Program-made: the position numbers and the translations under genes | Shown: piece by piece, positions 1 to 11,148 of the stretch | Position numbering within the stretch: position 1 is the first letter of the stretch | How the letters are laid out: each line of letters begins with the position of its first letter | Notes under the pieces: generated by a model | Seen by the model: the letters and a program-made list of their open reading frames with translations, nothing else | Databases searched by the model: none | Told to the model about the DNA's origin: nothing | Source of the DNA: Pyrrhoderma lamaoense | Taxonomy: Eukaryota > Basidiomycota > Agaricomycetes > Hymenochaetales > Hymenochaetaceae | Direction: 5' to 3' | Length of the DNA stretch: 64,000 bases | Assembly (NCBI GenBank): GCA_002794735.1 | Contig: NBAZ01000006.1 | Location: 806,001 to 870,000 of the forward strand

Positions 1-1016
1 CTGAGACAGGGTATACAAGTTTTACTGTTGGGAATGGGAAGGGTCCAACTGGAATGGGAGTAGGTACTACTGCTCAAGATCTGCTCAATAATGTCCTCTC
101 TCGTGGAAAACCCGATAATAAGAGCAAAAACCAACTCTTTGGACATCAAAATAGATCTCAGTCTATCAGCTATCCCAACCTCGGCCATCCACAGTCTGAA
201 TACACACATTCTAGTTTTGGTCCTACTATTCATAGTCAAGTTGAAATCGATACCATCGCAAGTTTGCATGAACAGCTGGACCAATCTGGATCAATTATCA
301 CGCGACATCATGGTGTCACCCCTACAACGCCTCAGAGTGCTTTATTATTTGGCTCAGTTGGATCCAAGTCTTTAATCAGTGATTCTCAACCCCATGTTCC
401 ATCAAAATCTATTTGGGGTAATTTGGAAGCCAGTGTCTCTGGTCACAATACCTATAATAGGACATCCATACATCCTACTGCACTTCCTCGTTTCTCTCTT
501 GCACCTGGGCACGAGCGTGGTAGGTCTTTATCCATGTCTATATCAAATACGCAATCGTGGTCTCCTCTAGCAAATATTCGTCCGGAGCTCGCAGCTCAAG
601 TCCCATCAACACGATTTATGTCTGGGCCAAGCCAAGATCCGATATACCAGACTCCGATGAATGAAAAGGTCGTTTCAACTGGTTATCAGGGCTTGAGTCC
701 TGGATCTGGCTACTCCGGAAAGCCATCAGTTGATCATAGTATGAACCGTGGGAGAAATCAAGCCCAGTTACAACATCATCGATCCATGGGTAGCATGTCA
801 GGATTTCCTAGTATCAGTGGACTATCAGCACTCCAGGGGACAGATCAGGTTGTATATGATTCGCATCTTTCGGGGAATATGGGGAATATGTCTCTAGATG
901 GAGAACCTGTTGGGCAAGGCGCTGATCTCTACCCGCACTCACACTATGTTCCTCACCATCATGCACCTTTGCCTATTCATGCACCTTCTGTTCAGAGATC
1001 TATATGGAACACGTGA
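1..1016 (+). CDS. 3' end of an unidentified S/G/H/Q-rich protein (partial)
   Basis: The frame is open from the left edge (first codon at position 3) to a TGA ending at 1016, so only the C-terminal ~337 residues are seen. They are low complexity, rich in Ser, Gly, Pro, His and Gln. Short aromatic patches include TAQDLLNNVL near the left edge, ALLFGS and KSIWGN further on, and a final RSIWNT. LLFG/SIW patches of this kind occur in the disordered tails of fungal SMG7/EST1-like proteins, but this is only a loose resemblance and no folded domain lies in the window. The internal ATG at 54 should not be taken as a start. The product is best called hypothetical until the upstream sequence is seen. 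Confidence 0.6.
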   Translation, partial: ETGYTSFTVGNGKGPTGMGVGTTAQDLLNNVLSRGKPDNKSKNQLFGHQNRSQSISYPNLGHPQSEYTHSSFGPTIHSQVEIDTIASLHEQLDQSGSIITRHHGVTPTTPQSALLFGSVGSKSLISDSQPHVPSKSIWGNLEASVSGHNTYNRTSIHPTALPRFSLAPGHERGRSLSMSISNTQSWSPLANIRPELAAQVPSTRFMSGPSQDPIYQTPMNEKVVSTGYQGLSPGSGYSGKPSVDHSMNRGRNQAQLQHHRSMGSMSGFPSISGLSALQGTDQVVYDSHLSGNMGNMSLDGEPVGQGADLYPHSHYVPHHHAPLPIHAPSVQRSIWNT

Positions 1017-1837
1017 CTTACCAGACATGGCAGGATAAAACTGAGACCTACCACTAATACAAGACTGCCTGTTTTACATTGACGAGGCACCCCATTTACC
1101 TATCATCTTTTGCCATGCTTATGGTATCGGAACAGTACAAACTCTCCTACGGGGGAGATGCCAATCACAACCATACTCCTTGCACGATAAGATACGATGT
1201 TCGATTCTGACTCTTTTTTTTTCGGGGTCAGGGCTTTCAGTGAATACTCGGAGAACACATCTGAGATATCGTCTGTAATCGTTGACAGGGAGAAGTGATC
1301 GAAATGATCTATTTTATGAAGTGTATTATGTATTTCTATCAGTGTGTATGTGTGTTGTCAGCCCTAGAACTATACTGTCTGGTCTGTTTGCTTCTTCTTA
1401 TTCTTATTCTGTTCTGGGCGAATGAAGATGAATTTACCTACTCTCCGTGGGTATTGTACATGTACATCGAACTATAAATAGCTTGTTTGCGATACTTGTT
1501 GTAGCCTTTAACGAAGAACGAAAAATGTAATCGAATTATCGTCAGCGACATTATGAACGTGATTTACTATGTCATTAATGATTACCATTCTAGCTTACGT
1601 TAATCGAGTGAGCCTATGGCAGCCGGTTTTCTCCTCTGGGAAAGGTGCGAGTTTGTATGTTTTTGCGCTAGTCCAGAGTCCAGTTGCTCTCCATCCTTCC
1701 CAATCTTCCATAGGTTATAGCGTCCCTTCTTATCGTACCTCTCATCGTACCCTTTATCTACGACGAAGAGCAGTAGAGGCAGCCCTCGTTGAACGCGTCC
1801 CCGCACGAGTTTGGGGTGCACAACTCACTTCTCAGAC
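1017..1837. other. Intergenic: gene 1 terminator region and LCB2 promoter
   Basis: No supportable gene. Short ORFs here (for example 1295-1477) have composition typical of untranslated AT-rich DNA. The stretch before 1838 is pyrimidine-rich, as in many fungal promoters. No clear TATA box was found. Confidence 0.5.
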
Positions 1838-4076
1838 ATGCCTTCGCCTATGGCGTTGAATCCTGCTTCTCCCAACCCGTCCATATTCTCAGGTATAAGC
1901 AAGAAAAAGTCGAATATCTCTATCAAATCGGCCGCGTCTTATCTGTCTGCTGTATCTCAACGGGATGCAATGGCGAGAGCTGCTTCTTCTACCTACCCGC
2001 CTACTTCAACTCCCTCTCTCTCGCTGGCATCTACTCTTACCGATGAAACGGAGACACGGACGCCTGTTGACGACTTCATGGATCAGGATAATGCCAAGTA
2101 TGATGGCTTGTCGTTGCCCTGTACTCCCCCGACTTCTGAACAGGTTTTTACGACACTGCATTCTGAGTTTGGACACTGTGCAAACGAAAAGTTCAGATAC
2201 GACTCTACTGCTAGAGAAGGAGACTGTTATGACCCTGAAGAACCCGAGCCGCCGTATTTAATTTTATTGACGACGTATATCAGTTATATCTTCCTAATTT
2301 GCATTGGACACCTGCGTGATTTCTTTGGAAAGAAATGCCGCCCGGCAAATTACAAACATCTTAGAGAGAAAAACGTACGTTCGAATATACTCGTATTTAC
2401 TATCTATCGTGTTTCTTACATGGCTTTTTGTCGTATAGGGATATGCACCACTCAATTCCGACTTTGACTCGTTCTATACGAGACGTCTGAAGAAGCGAAT
2501 GGACGACTGTTTCTCTCGACCGACTACGGGTGTTCCGGGACGAACAATTATGATGTACGATCGGGTTTCTCACGACCAAAACACAACGTTCAAACTTACC
2601 GGCACACGTACTCGAGCACTGAACCTATCGTCTTATAACTACCTCGGATTTGCTCAAGCCCGCGGTGGTTGTGCCGATGCTGTTGAAGCAGGCATTAAAC
2701 GTTACGGCATAGGTGCATGCGGCTCTCGCCTAGATGGTGGCTCACTTGACCTACACGTCCAGACTGAAGCTCTTGTTGCCAAATTTTTGGGTCAGGAGGA
2801 TGCGCTCCTTAGTTCTATGGGTTTTGCTACCAATAGTACGATCATTCCTGCGCTTGTTGGGAAGGGTTGTTTGGTTATTTCAGATGAGCTGAACCATGCG
2901 AGTATTCGATATGGTGTGAGGTTGAGTGGGGCTAGTGTTAGGATGTTTAAGCATAATAACATGAAGTCACTCGAGTCACTTTTGAGGGAAGTGATTAGCC
3001 AGGGTCAACCAAGGACACATAGACCTTGGAAGAAAATACTCATTATTGTAGAAGGTCTATACAGTATGGAGGGACGCTTGTTAATCTACCGGCTATTATG
3101 GAACTCAAGAAACGCTACAAGGTAAATACTTTATCCTGCCTTTTAAATTAAAAGATAGGCTTTTTGATCAACTTATTTTGTTGTTACGCCCCCAAAAAAC
3201 ATACTAAATCTTAAATCTTAATTTCGAAAATAGTTTTACCTTTTCATCGACGAAGCCCATTCAATCGGTGCTCTTGGTTCACATGGCCGAGGTGTCGCGG
3301 ATTACTTTGGCGTCAACCCAAGAGAGATCGACATTCTCATGGGCACGTTTACCAAGTCGTTCGGTGCCTCGGGAGGATACATCACTGGAAATAAGGATCT
3401 TATCCAGAGATTACGTGTTCGTGGTCACTCGGGACCTTATGCTGAAGCTATGGCACCTCCGGTTTTGGTACAGATTATCGCGAGTATGGCTAGTATTATG
3501 GGCGTTTCGCCTCCCTTGCCTGCCCTTACTGCTTCGGATGCATCCACCTCTTCATCGACTGTTAACAATACATCAATGATTGCTGCTGCAGATAAATATG
3601 TGTATCCTGGTCCTGCGCCTGCTTCTGCGTTACCATCATGGATGACCTTGCCCCAGCATCTACTTGATGGTTCAGAAGGTCGACAACGTCTACGCCGTTT
3701 AGCATTCACTTCCCGTTACCTCTCCCGCGGTCTCAATAAACTCGGGTTCATCACTTATGGACATGTAGATTCTCCTATTGTTCCGCTACTCCTCTTCAAC
3801 CCAGGAAAGATGTGTGTCTTTAGTCGAATGATGCTGGAACGCAAGACTCCCATTGCAGTTGTTGTTGTCGCTTATCCAGCAACGCCTCTCGTTACTTCTC
3901 GAGTCCGGTTTTGTTTGAGCGCGGCGCATACCAAGGAGGATGTGGATATTGTATTAAGGGCCTGCGACGAGATTGGGGACATACTGGAGTTGAAGAATAG
4001 GGAAGGGGGAAAGAAGGATAGGTGGGATGTTGAAGAGGTTATTAACAGGGCTGTCGAGCTGGTTGAGATGCCTTGA
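1838..4076 (+). CDS. LCB2: Serine palmitoyltransferase subunit 2 (LCB2), with an apparent 1-nt deletion
   Basis: PLP-dependent subunit of serine palmitoyltransferase, the ER enzyme that condenses serine and palmitoyl-CoA in the first step of sphingolipid synthesis. Exons are 1838-2374, 2439-3121 and 3234-4076. An N-terminal hydrophobic segment (YLILLTTYISYIFLICIG) is the expected membrane anchor. It is followed by the family hallmarks GYAPLNSDFDSFYTRR, YNYLGFAQ, GSRLDGG and DELNHAS, then IDEAHSIGALG and GTFTKSFGASGGY, whose Lys (about residue 448) binds PLP. At 3071-3073 the frame breaks: IIVEGLYSMEG is read in one frame and the conserved LVNLPAIMELKKRYK in the next. One extra base in the GGG run restores ~687 residues. 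I chose the ATG at 1838 because the longer frame upstream has no ATG. Sequence error is more likely than a pseudogene, because the rest is fully conserved. Confidence 0.93.
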
Positions 4077-4964
4077 GATATTAGTAACCCAATCCTCTCA
4101 TGAAGCTTTGAATCCTAACACTTTTTGTCTTTCACGTCATGAAGTTTATAGCTGTGCTTGGATACTACTTTTTTAGACCCTTCCTTCCCTGTCTCTACCT
4201 CTCTACCTCTCTATCTCTCTCCCGTCTCCTTCGTGTTGTTGTTGTTCTTCTCCCCTTGTCTTCGTTTTTTATACCGTTTATATCCTCTTTTCAGTCCAAA
4301 TTTCCCTGTTTGGAGCTGTATTAATGAATCAATAACTTTACCTTACCTAACCCACCAGCGATAACGTCTCTTGTCCGTTTACCTAGAACTGAAATTATAA
4401 ACTTTTTACGAGAAATGAGAAATGAGGAATGGGAATATATGTTTACTTTATAAAAAATTTGGTTGTTATTTTTAAGTTATTTTTGGAGGGATAAGTATGT
4501 TGTGGAGAATGGGATGGAACGAGATTAATTGGGAGACAATATGTGGATTTTTTTTATGTCAGCTTAGTTCATTCGTTTCGTTCGACCGTTCGACTTTTGA
4601 CTTGAAGAAGGACTGTACCGTGAAAGATATTTCCTTTTTAAAACTTTCACATACATGTAGTTATGCTAAAAGGCCTTTTGGAAGAGTGGAAAGCTGGGAG
4701 TTGAAAGTTATTAATTATAAAAGAGAAAGACAAAACGTGTACTATTTTGTTGGGAAGAGAAAACCGAGGTATCTCTTATCAATTGTTTATCAGCTCTAAG
4801 TATCCAGTATCTTCTATATAGTAATTAGTATTATCGCAAGTTTTATCCTCAAGTTAACCCGTGTCAGATCAAGTATCGGTATCAATATAGAGTTGTAGAG
4901 TTAGATGCTCCCTTTTATACTTCGTTTCTTATACCATTCTAAATTTCTAATGAAGCTCCAGTCT
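4077..4964. other. Convergent intergenic region
   Basis: Lies between the 3' ends of LCB2 and the minus-strand ORF at 4965-5642. It has T-rich and CT-rich tracts (4180-4270) suiting 3' untranslated sequence. No gene is supported; the small ORFs have no recognisable content. Confidence 0.5.
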
Positions 4965-5642
4965 CTATCTCCCATCTTGGTCTACTTTCAGCTTCTTTCC
5001 AATCCTGGCAAACAAATCAACTAGCTCTCGCTCTCTGCTTGATTGATAGTTAACCCCTTGTCTTTTATGCTTCCATCTAGCGGGATACATGAATTCATCA
5101 CTCTGGAACCCGAAAGCAGCATACCGCATCACTTTCATCAGCTCCTTCCCATCTCCATCTCCATTAGCCTTTCCTTCTGCACCACTACAGTAGAGAAGTG
5201 CACGACAGACAGTAATATATCTGTCCACCCGTAACAGGCGCCCGTTAATCTCGCTCTGCCTCCTATACTTTTCTTGATTTACCTTTCTCTGTTGAAGGAC
5301 GTCACGTTCGCGGGATAAAGTTCCTCTCTCAATTTGTAGAAGCTCTTCTACGTATTCGAGTACGAATTTAGAGAGGGATGGGGGGATGGGGGTATAGGGC
5401 TTATACGGATTTATGGTCACTGTTGAGAAGAATGTGACGGCGGATCGGAAATCCTGGTTACGAAAAGCGGTGTTTGGTAGTTGTGCGTTGTTTGTGTAAA
5501 CGGTATTGGCAGTACATATTTTAGTGGTAACAGTATCGGCCGTAGCACTAGAATGAGGAGAAGGCGATCTAGATGGGGAAGGAGCACTTGGTGGCTTGAA
5601 GCTAACTTTCTTCTTTGACTGAGATTTGTCATTTGTTCTCAC
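4965..5642 (-). CDS. Hypothetical protein with a coiled-coil segment (5' end unresolved)
   Basis: An open frame of about 225 codons that I do not recognise. The N-terminal ~40 residues are basic and Ser/Pro-rich (KKKVSF, SPSRSPSP). A central charged helical stretch follows (EYVEELLQIERGTLSRERDV and on to RKVNQEKYRRQ). The C-terminal part contains YITVCRALLYC, MRYAAFGFQ and a final ELVDLFARIGKKLK. The composition is protein-like and unlike nearby noise. There is no ATG in frame at the 5' end (the frame begins at a GTG), so at least one small upstream exon, perhaps starting near 5720, is probably missing. It converges on LCB2. No function is proposed. Confidence 0.55.
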   Translation of the reverse strand: MRTNDKSQSKKKVSFKPPSAPSPSRSPSPHSSATADTVTTKICTANTVYTNNAQLPNTAFRNQDFRSAVTFFSTVTINPYKPYTPIPPSLSKFVLEYVEELLQIERGTLSRERDVLQQRKVNQEKYRRQSEINGRLLRVDRYITVCRALLYCSGAEGKANGDGDGKELMKVMRYAAFGFQSDEFMYPARWKHKRQGVNYQSSRERELVDLFARIGKKLKVDQDGR

Positions 5643-6629
5643 ATAAGTAGAACTTGCTGCTATGTGGTAGAAGCCACTGCGGCACCAATAATATTGTTGT
5701 TAGTAGTGTTCCCATTAATTGTCCGACTCTCGTCGTCTTTTCTTTCGGGTTGTTTCATTGGGGCATCCAATTTGCTTGTATCTGAGCGTCCAACTCAAGA
5801 TACTAAGAGAAAAAGGGGATGGAGTCTCTTTATTTGAGGTATCATACGAAATCCGTGTTTTTTATCTCATAGACGAAGGATTTTCTGTGGTAGCAAAGAC
5901 ACTTAATTGAATTATTCTAGACCACGACTTGCATATTATGGGGAGGTTTCATCGATGAGGTATGTTTAAGGAAGAACTTTGTATTGCTTAAGGATTTCAA
6001 TCAGTACCAAAGTAGGAAATCCCCAGCCGGAGTAGACCTGACAGTGATGCTTGGAGCATCAGGATGACGGATGAAGGTTTACAGAGATGACAATCTTATA
6101 GCAAACAAAACATATGATTCAAGAATAGTCGATGTATTCATTCTTGATATGTGATACACAACCACATATTTATATGTCACAAAATAGCAGTACTACGTCA
6201 ATATCGAAAGAGTCGGAATTATGATAAAGCCATTGCTTAAAACATACATGCACATGTATATGTATATAGAGATAAGTCTGTGTCAGAGTTGAGATCGTGG
6301 ATAGCTCTCTATGAAGAACCGTGACAGGGCGAGCTTTTCATGAGATTTGCTTCCACGTTCTGAGTAAGCCATGTTCTGAGTTAATTATATCCTGGAATAG
6401 CAGTACCTACGTTGCGTTCCTAAGACATCTCTGAAGTGGTGCCTCAGCAATGCTGTTCATAAACCATATGTATCAAGTGGAATTCCGATTGGAGCATTTC
6501 TATGCATGTCATATATTATCTAATGGATTAGTAAGCGCCTATGATCACAACGAGGCCAACTTTCCTTCTTAGGTTTTTAGTAACTTTCGACTTCATATGA
6601 CATATCTCCTATAAGCTGGCAGGGTTTGA
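5643..6629. other. Gene-poor spacer
   Basis: AT-rich, with no ORF that looks coding. It probably holds the 5' exon or promoter of the minus-strand ORF on the left and the promoter of the LYR gene on the right. The ORF 5719-5910 has no domain and no exon partner. Confidence 0.45.
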
Positions 6630-8060
6630 ATGGAAGGAACTACATATAAACCTTCAGAAGCAATCTCACAACAACGACTCGAGCTTTCAAAAGCAATATC
6701 ATCCCTTAGGCGTACACGACCTCGCGTTCCGTTTTGGTGTCTAGCGGCACATCGTATACCTACTTTATGGTTTTTGTATAGAGGACTCCAAAGGGAGGCA
6801 CCTGGTGAAGAAGTTTGTCAAACCAAATTATTGCTCTATGTCACATCCTAAGAGGGCTTAGCATTCTATTTAAGATCAAATGGCGAATACGCAAGTTTTT
6901 CGAAACCCATAGAAGTATTACTAGTCCAACTCAATGTCGCAATAAACTACTAATCGCACACAAAGTGAGTAAAGTTTTTGGATCCACCGTTTGAGCTGAG
7001 AGCTTATGTAATAAATTACTTCATGTTTGGCTATTTATCCACTAGTTCCTGGATACTTTTCGTGCTGCAAGACTAGGCAATGAAAAGTCTCAGAAACTCT
7101 TATTGCGATACGATCGCATAATATACGCGAAAAGAAAGAAACATGAAATGGAAAGTAGAATTTTAAGGGAGCTAGTATGTAGCAACATTTTTCTCTCTCG
7201 CTCCACAAGTACCAACCCTCTCGATCAGAAATGGCAAGAACAACTCCGACATCGCCCTATCATCACAGGTTCATTCTTGCGGCCCTCTGTATACAATAAA
7301 CCTTTACCACGCATGAAACCTCAACCAGTTCGTCTGTCAATGATGATTAGAAGACGACGTCTGGTGTTTGAGCGCATAACGGAGAATCTCCCGGTGCTAC
7401 AAGAATTACTGAAAGACCTAGACGCTGAAAAGAAATTCGAAGGTTCTCTGCTACATAAATTATCAGATAATGAGGAGTTTGATCGGATTTATGAGTCAGA
7501 TGATTGGAGTACGTCGTCCTCTGACGTTTTCTCTATTAACCTTTTAGCGCCAAAAGAATGGTATTAATTACGAAAAAAATTCTTTAGGGACTCTTCTTAA
7601 GGAAAAAATTAAAAACATCAAATCCACAATGATGGCTGGCTACGAACGTGCTGCTATGCCATATCCTAAAGACATGCTAGAGCTGATTCGGGAAGCTCGG
7701 CGAGAAAGAGTACGAAATAGAACTCGTGAACATGAACGGGACCGACGGGGCCTGTTATCAAAATCCGCTCTGAGAAAAGCTAATAAAGGCCCTCCAGCTC
7801 GTGTTTTGGTTAGAATGTCGGAGTGGGAGAAGAAGGCTGATAAAGTGTCCAGGGGGGTTAGCGAAGTGGGGTACATCGCTATGGTAAAGGCGCAGCTTGG
7901 AAAAAAATTAAAAGATCCAAACCATTGGAAAGAGCTAGAAGAGGGGAAAGCGGAAGATCGGGTGCGACTTGATGCACTATACAACCAAGTAATCAGAGAA
8001 AATGCTAAGAGAAATGACGGGGAACTAAACTCCAAAACCCCTCCTATGACTGACAATTAG
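6630..8060 (+). CDS. LYR-motif (Complex1_LYR) protein, long form
   Basis: Exons 6630-6804, 6855-6964, 7046-7508 and 7588-8060 join in frame to give 406 residues. The N-terminal part reads IPTLWFLYRGLQREAP, the LYR motif with its usual downstream acidic/hydrophobic helix. A basic helix follows (KIKWRIRKFFETHRS), as in LYR proteins, which bind the acyl carrier protein in mitochondria and help assemble respiratory complexes or Fe-S clusters. Classical LYR proteins are about 80-120 residues, so three quarters of this one is an extension. The extension includes a Pro-rich YNKPLPRMKPQP block and a basic AREHERDRRG-like region (near 7690-7750). The first intron was chosen because only GTGAAG at 6805 keeps the LYR helix in frame. 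The exact client complex cannot be told from sequence. Confidence 0.75.
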
Positions 8061-8269
8061 ATATCTTAAAATTACTGTGTTATTATTTATCATAATGTGG
8101 CTACTAATACCCAGAACTCAATAATATGTTGATGTATCAGGATGATCGTAACATCGTTAACGTGTGTTTAATCTAGTAAATGATCACGTGAGGATGAAGC
8201 CTTCCGCTTTAACTATCAAATTAGCCTCAACAATGAGATACATTGTAACATTCAACAAAGTCTTTCAAA

Positions 8270-11148
8270 ATGCAAGACGATTACGCTGAAAAAATACAGC
8301 TACTTCAGGGCTTGATGGGTGACCTAGATGCTGAGACTGCCCGAGAAGTGCTTATGAAACATAATGGAGATATAGAAGCTGCTGCTACTGCCATGCTGGA
8401 CACTAAAGAGAGAGCAGAGCCAAGGACGGCTTGGATAGAGACTTCCGGATTTGATGATGTCAATATGTCTAGTTCTAGTGCTACGACCACTCAAATACCT
8501 AGACGGACGAATACACCCCGATCTCCTGAACGTATATCACCTGCTGCGCCTGCTCAGGACAACCGGACAGTCGGACAACCCTCAGGCAATGGTGACATAA
8601 TAGATCTAACGGGTGAATTCGATGATACTGAAAGTGACCTTGCACGGGCATTGGCGATGTCTTTCGAACAACCTCGGACGCTTCAATCAAGTAACATGGA
8701 ACCAGACCCTAATTGGGCTATGGTGCCCTCGAATGTGTGTTAACTTTGCATTAGCATAAACCATTCCTGCGTTTTTTTATTACTTGTTCTTTTTCTGATG
8801 TTACTATGGACAAAAAAAACAGGTCGCTTCTAATAATTTACAGGAGCACGAGGACCAGTCACTGAATAGAGCGATTGAAGCAAGTTTAAGCACAAGTTAC
8901 TTAGAAGACAAATATGAAGAACTTCCACTCGTAAAGCAAATTCGAACACCGGAGCAGTATGTAATTTTAAATCAATATTCTTGAATGTTTCACCCCTCTC
9001 ATAGTGTCCGAAAAGACCTTATGTACTTCGGATTTCGAAGAATGAGGCGTACTTTGTGCCTCCAGTTTTTCAAGCCCTATTTTACGTCCCTCAAGTAAGT
9101 GAGAGCTTGTCCCGATGGAGTTCGAAGAATTACGAGAAGGCATCATATACAGAATCACCGGAAGGTTTGATGAAGCTCTCAACGTATAGCTTATCAATAC
9201 ACTGACGCTGATAATCCATAGAAGTAACCTTACAGTTACTTTGTAGTCTTTACTCTTATATGAGTATAAGTCTTAAAAACTATCTAACTATAGACAGTAT
9301 ATATCCACATCTTGATTGTGATAAAAAGTTTGGGCGCATCTCTAATTCAGTGGATAATATTGGTGAACTTTCAAATAGTTAGTCTATTCATTACTAAGAG
9401 ACGGCTATCATAAAATTAACCTTTTAATTTGTCTTTTGAGCTTTGTACTCAACCCTTGCCCGAATTCTCGAAATTCGTCTTACTGAAAGTGATGACACAC
9501 ACTCCCAAGACAGAGAGCGGTGAGGATTGTAGCACATGAGAGTCTGTTTCCAATCTGAACTTCAATAGTCTTTTCCACCTTCGATATGGGCCCTTTGACT
9601 CGGCATCGGCTTTGTCTTCAGTTACTTCCTCTGATTCGGGAGTCACACAGAAATCCGTTTCCTCTCCGACAGGCCATTCAACGGCTTGTGTACGTGTTGA
9701 GGTGCCGGGAGCTACGGGTTCGAACGAACTTCTGACTTGCCTGTCAAATCAACTCGGGCTTGATAGACCTGCAGAAGGTAATTTATGGGCGACAAAGTGT
9801 TCTACCTTTGTTAATAGGTCTTTTGTCATTAGAAGCTAGTAATTCCCCAAAGGCACAAGTACTTGTCGCACCGTCGGAAGTCATCGCCTTTGAACTCGTT
9901 CGAAGCACACAATCTCAAGGCTCAATTCATCCGCAAACCAAAGCCCAGGCTAATGCAACCTATGTGCCTTTCAAATACCCTATGCGAGTTTATCTAGATC
10001 CATTCCTGAGCGAAAATATTGGGCTAGCTACCGTGAAGCGTGAAAAGAAAAGAGAACTCGAGAAGCAAATAAACGAAATGATCCAACGGCAAGAATCATT
10101 AACAGTGTTTGAGGTGAATAATATCTATTATCTACATCGCATGCCGGGTGCGATACCCGATCAAAATAATGTAATTGACCACCGAGAATTATATTGAAAG
10201 GGGAAAAACACTTTGAAGGCTCTTTCTTCTGCCTTGTATTATTACGAAAACATAGCGAAAAAAGACCATCCAGCTGATCGAGCAGAAGAGGTGAAATCTG
10301 CAGTGACAAGTTTACGGCAAATTGTAGCGAAGATCAACGGCGAAGTCAAGTGTATGATTTCTCAATATTTTCTCATGCTATTGAGTATTGAAACTAATAA
10401 TAATTTTGTACTTTGTAGCGCTTGACACACAAATTTCTAAGTTGAGGCAGCAACTTGGTACGATATTTGATGACCCGGAGCTTCAAAAGCACCGTGTATG
10501 TTGTGATTTCTCTTACTGTAAAATGAATAAATCATTCAAATTCGACCTTTAGTACGATTTACGTGCAGTACTGGTCCACGATGGACTTTATGGCAGATCC
10601 CACATACACTCATTTGTTCAACACATGGGAAGATGGTGGAAGACTCAGGACACAAATATAACGGAGGTTTGTACCGTTCTATGTTGCCCTTCGAAGAATT
10701 ATCCTGTAGCTTCTTTTCACAGGTAACTAAGGATGAGGTACTCAATGATACTACTGGGCTCCACCTTGGAGGAGGACCATACATGTTGATTTATAGTCGT
10801 GAGACAGAAGAAATTGATTTCCGGTCCTGGTGGCCAACATTCCTTAAGGTTTAAATTTAGTATTCGGCGATATCCGGAAATTATACTAATTAATGAATTT
10901 TTATTTCTCTTTTTCTTTTCTTTTAGAATAGCGTCCAGGGTGATAACAAAGCTTTTATCGACGACGATCTAGAGAAAAGTGATCCTGAAGCAGCTAGACT
11001 GTTGAGGGAGATATACGAGAAGACCTTGAAAGAAGTTGGGGGCCATACTCGAAAAGATATCCCAAGGAGGTCAGCGTCAGCGATGTCGGGTGTGGAGGAA
11101 GGTGACTTAGATGCGAGTAACTCATTGAACGAGATGGATGTACTGTGA
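8270..11148 (+). CDS. UBA-SIM-UIM-UIM protein with degenerate USP (ubiquitin hydrolase-like) domain
   Basis: Twelve exons (8270-8734, 8823-8960, 9005-9164, 9222-9377, 9441-9519, 9569-9777, 9818-10113, 10201-10351, 10419-10495, 10553-10666, 10723-10848, 10927-11148) close in frame to 730 residues. The order is: a UBA domain (residues ~8-45, with VLMKHNGDIEAAATAML), a SUMO-interacting motif (IIDLT followed by acids), a UIM-like helix (DLARALAMS), a second UIM (DQSLNRAIEASLS), then a USP fold. This is the N-terminal order of human USP25/USP28. The Cys-box equivalent reads KNEAYFVPPVFQALFYVPQ, with Ala (about residue 216) where active enzymes have NTCWF. The His-box region SHIHSFVQ and a terminal YMLIYSRE are kept. 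The fungal family markers VAPSEVIAFEL and FKYPMRVYLD follow. It probably binds ubiquitin/SUMO without cleaving. The 40-nt intron at 9778 and the GTTTGA donor at 9165 are the least certain joins. Confidence 0.82.

Noticed and set aside
10114..10200. Extension of the exon as VNNIYYLHRMPGAIPDQ in the USP-like gene
   Set aside because: It ends at a stop, while a GTGAAT...AAG intron here keeps the conserved family sequence in frame.
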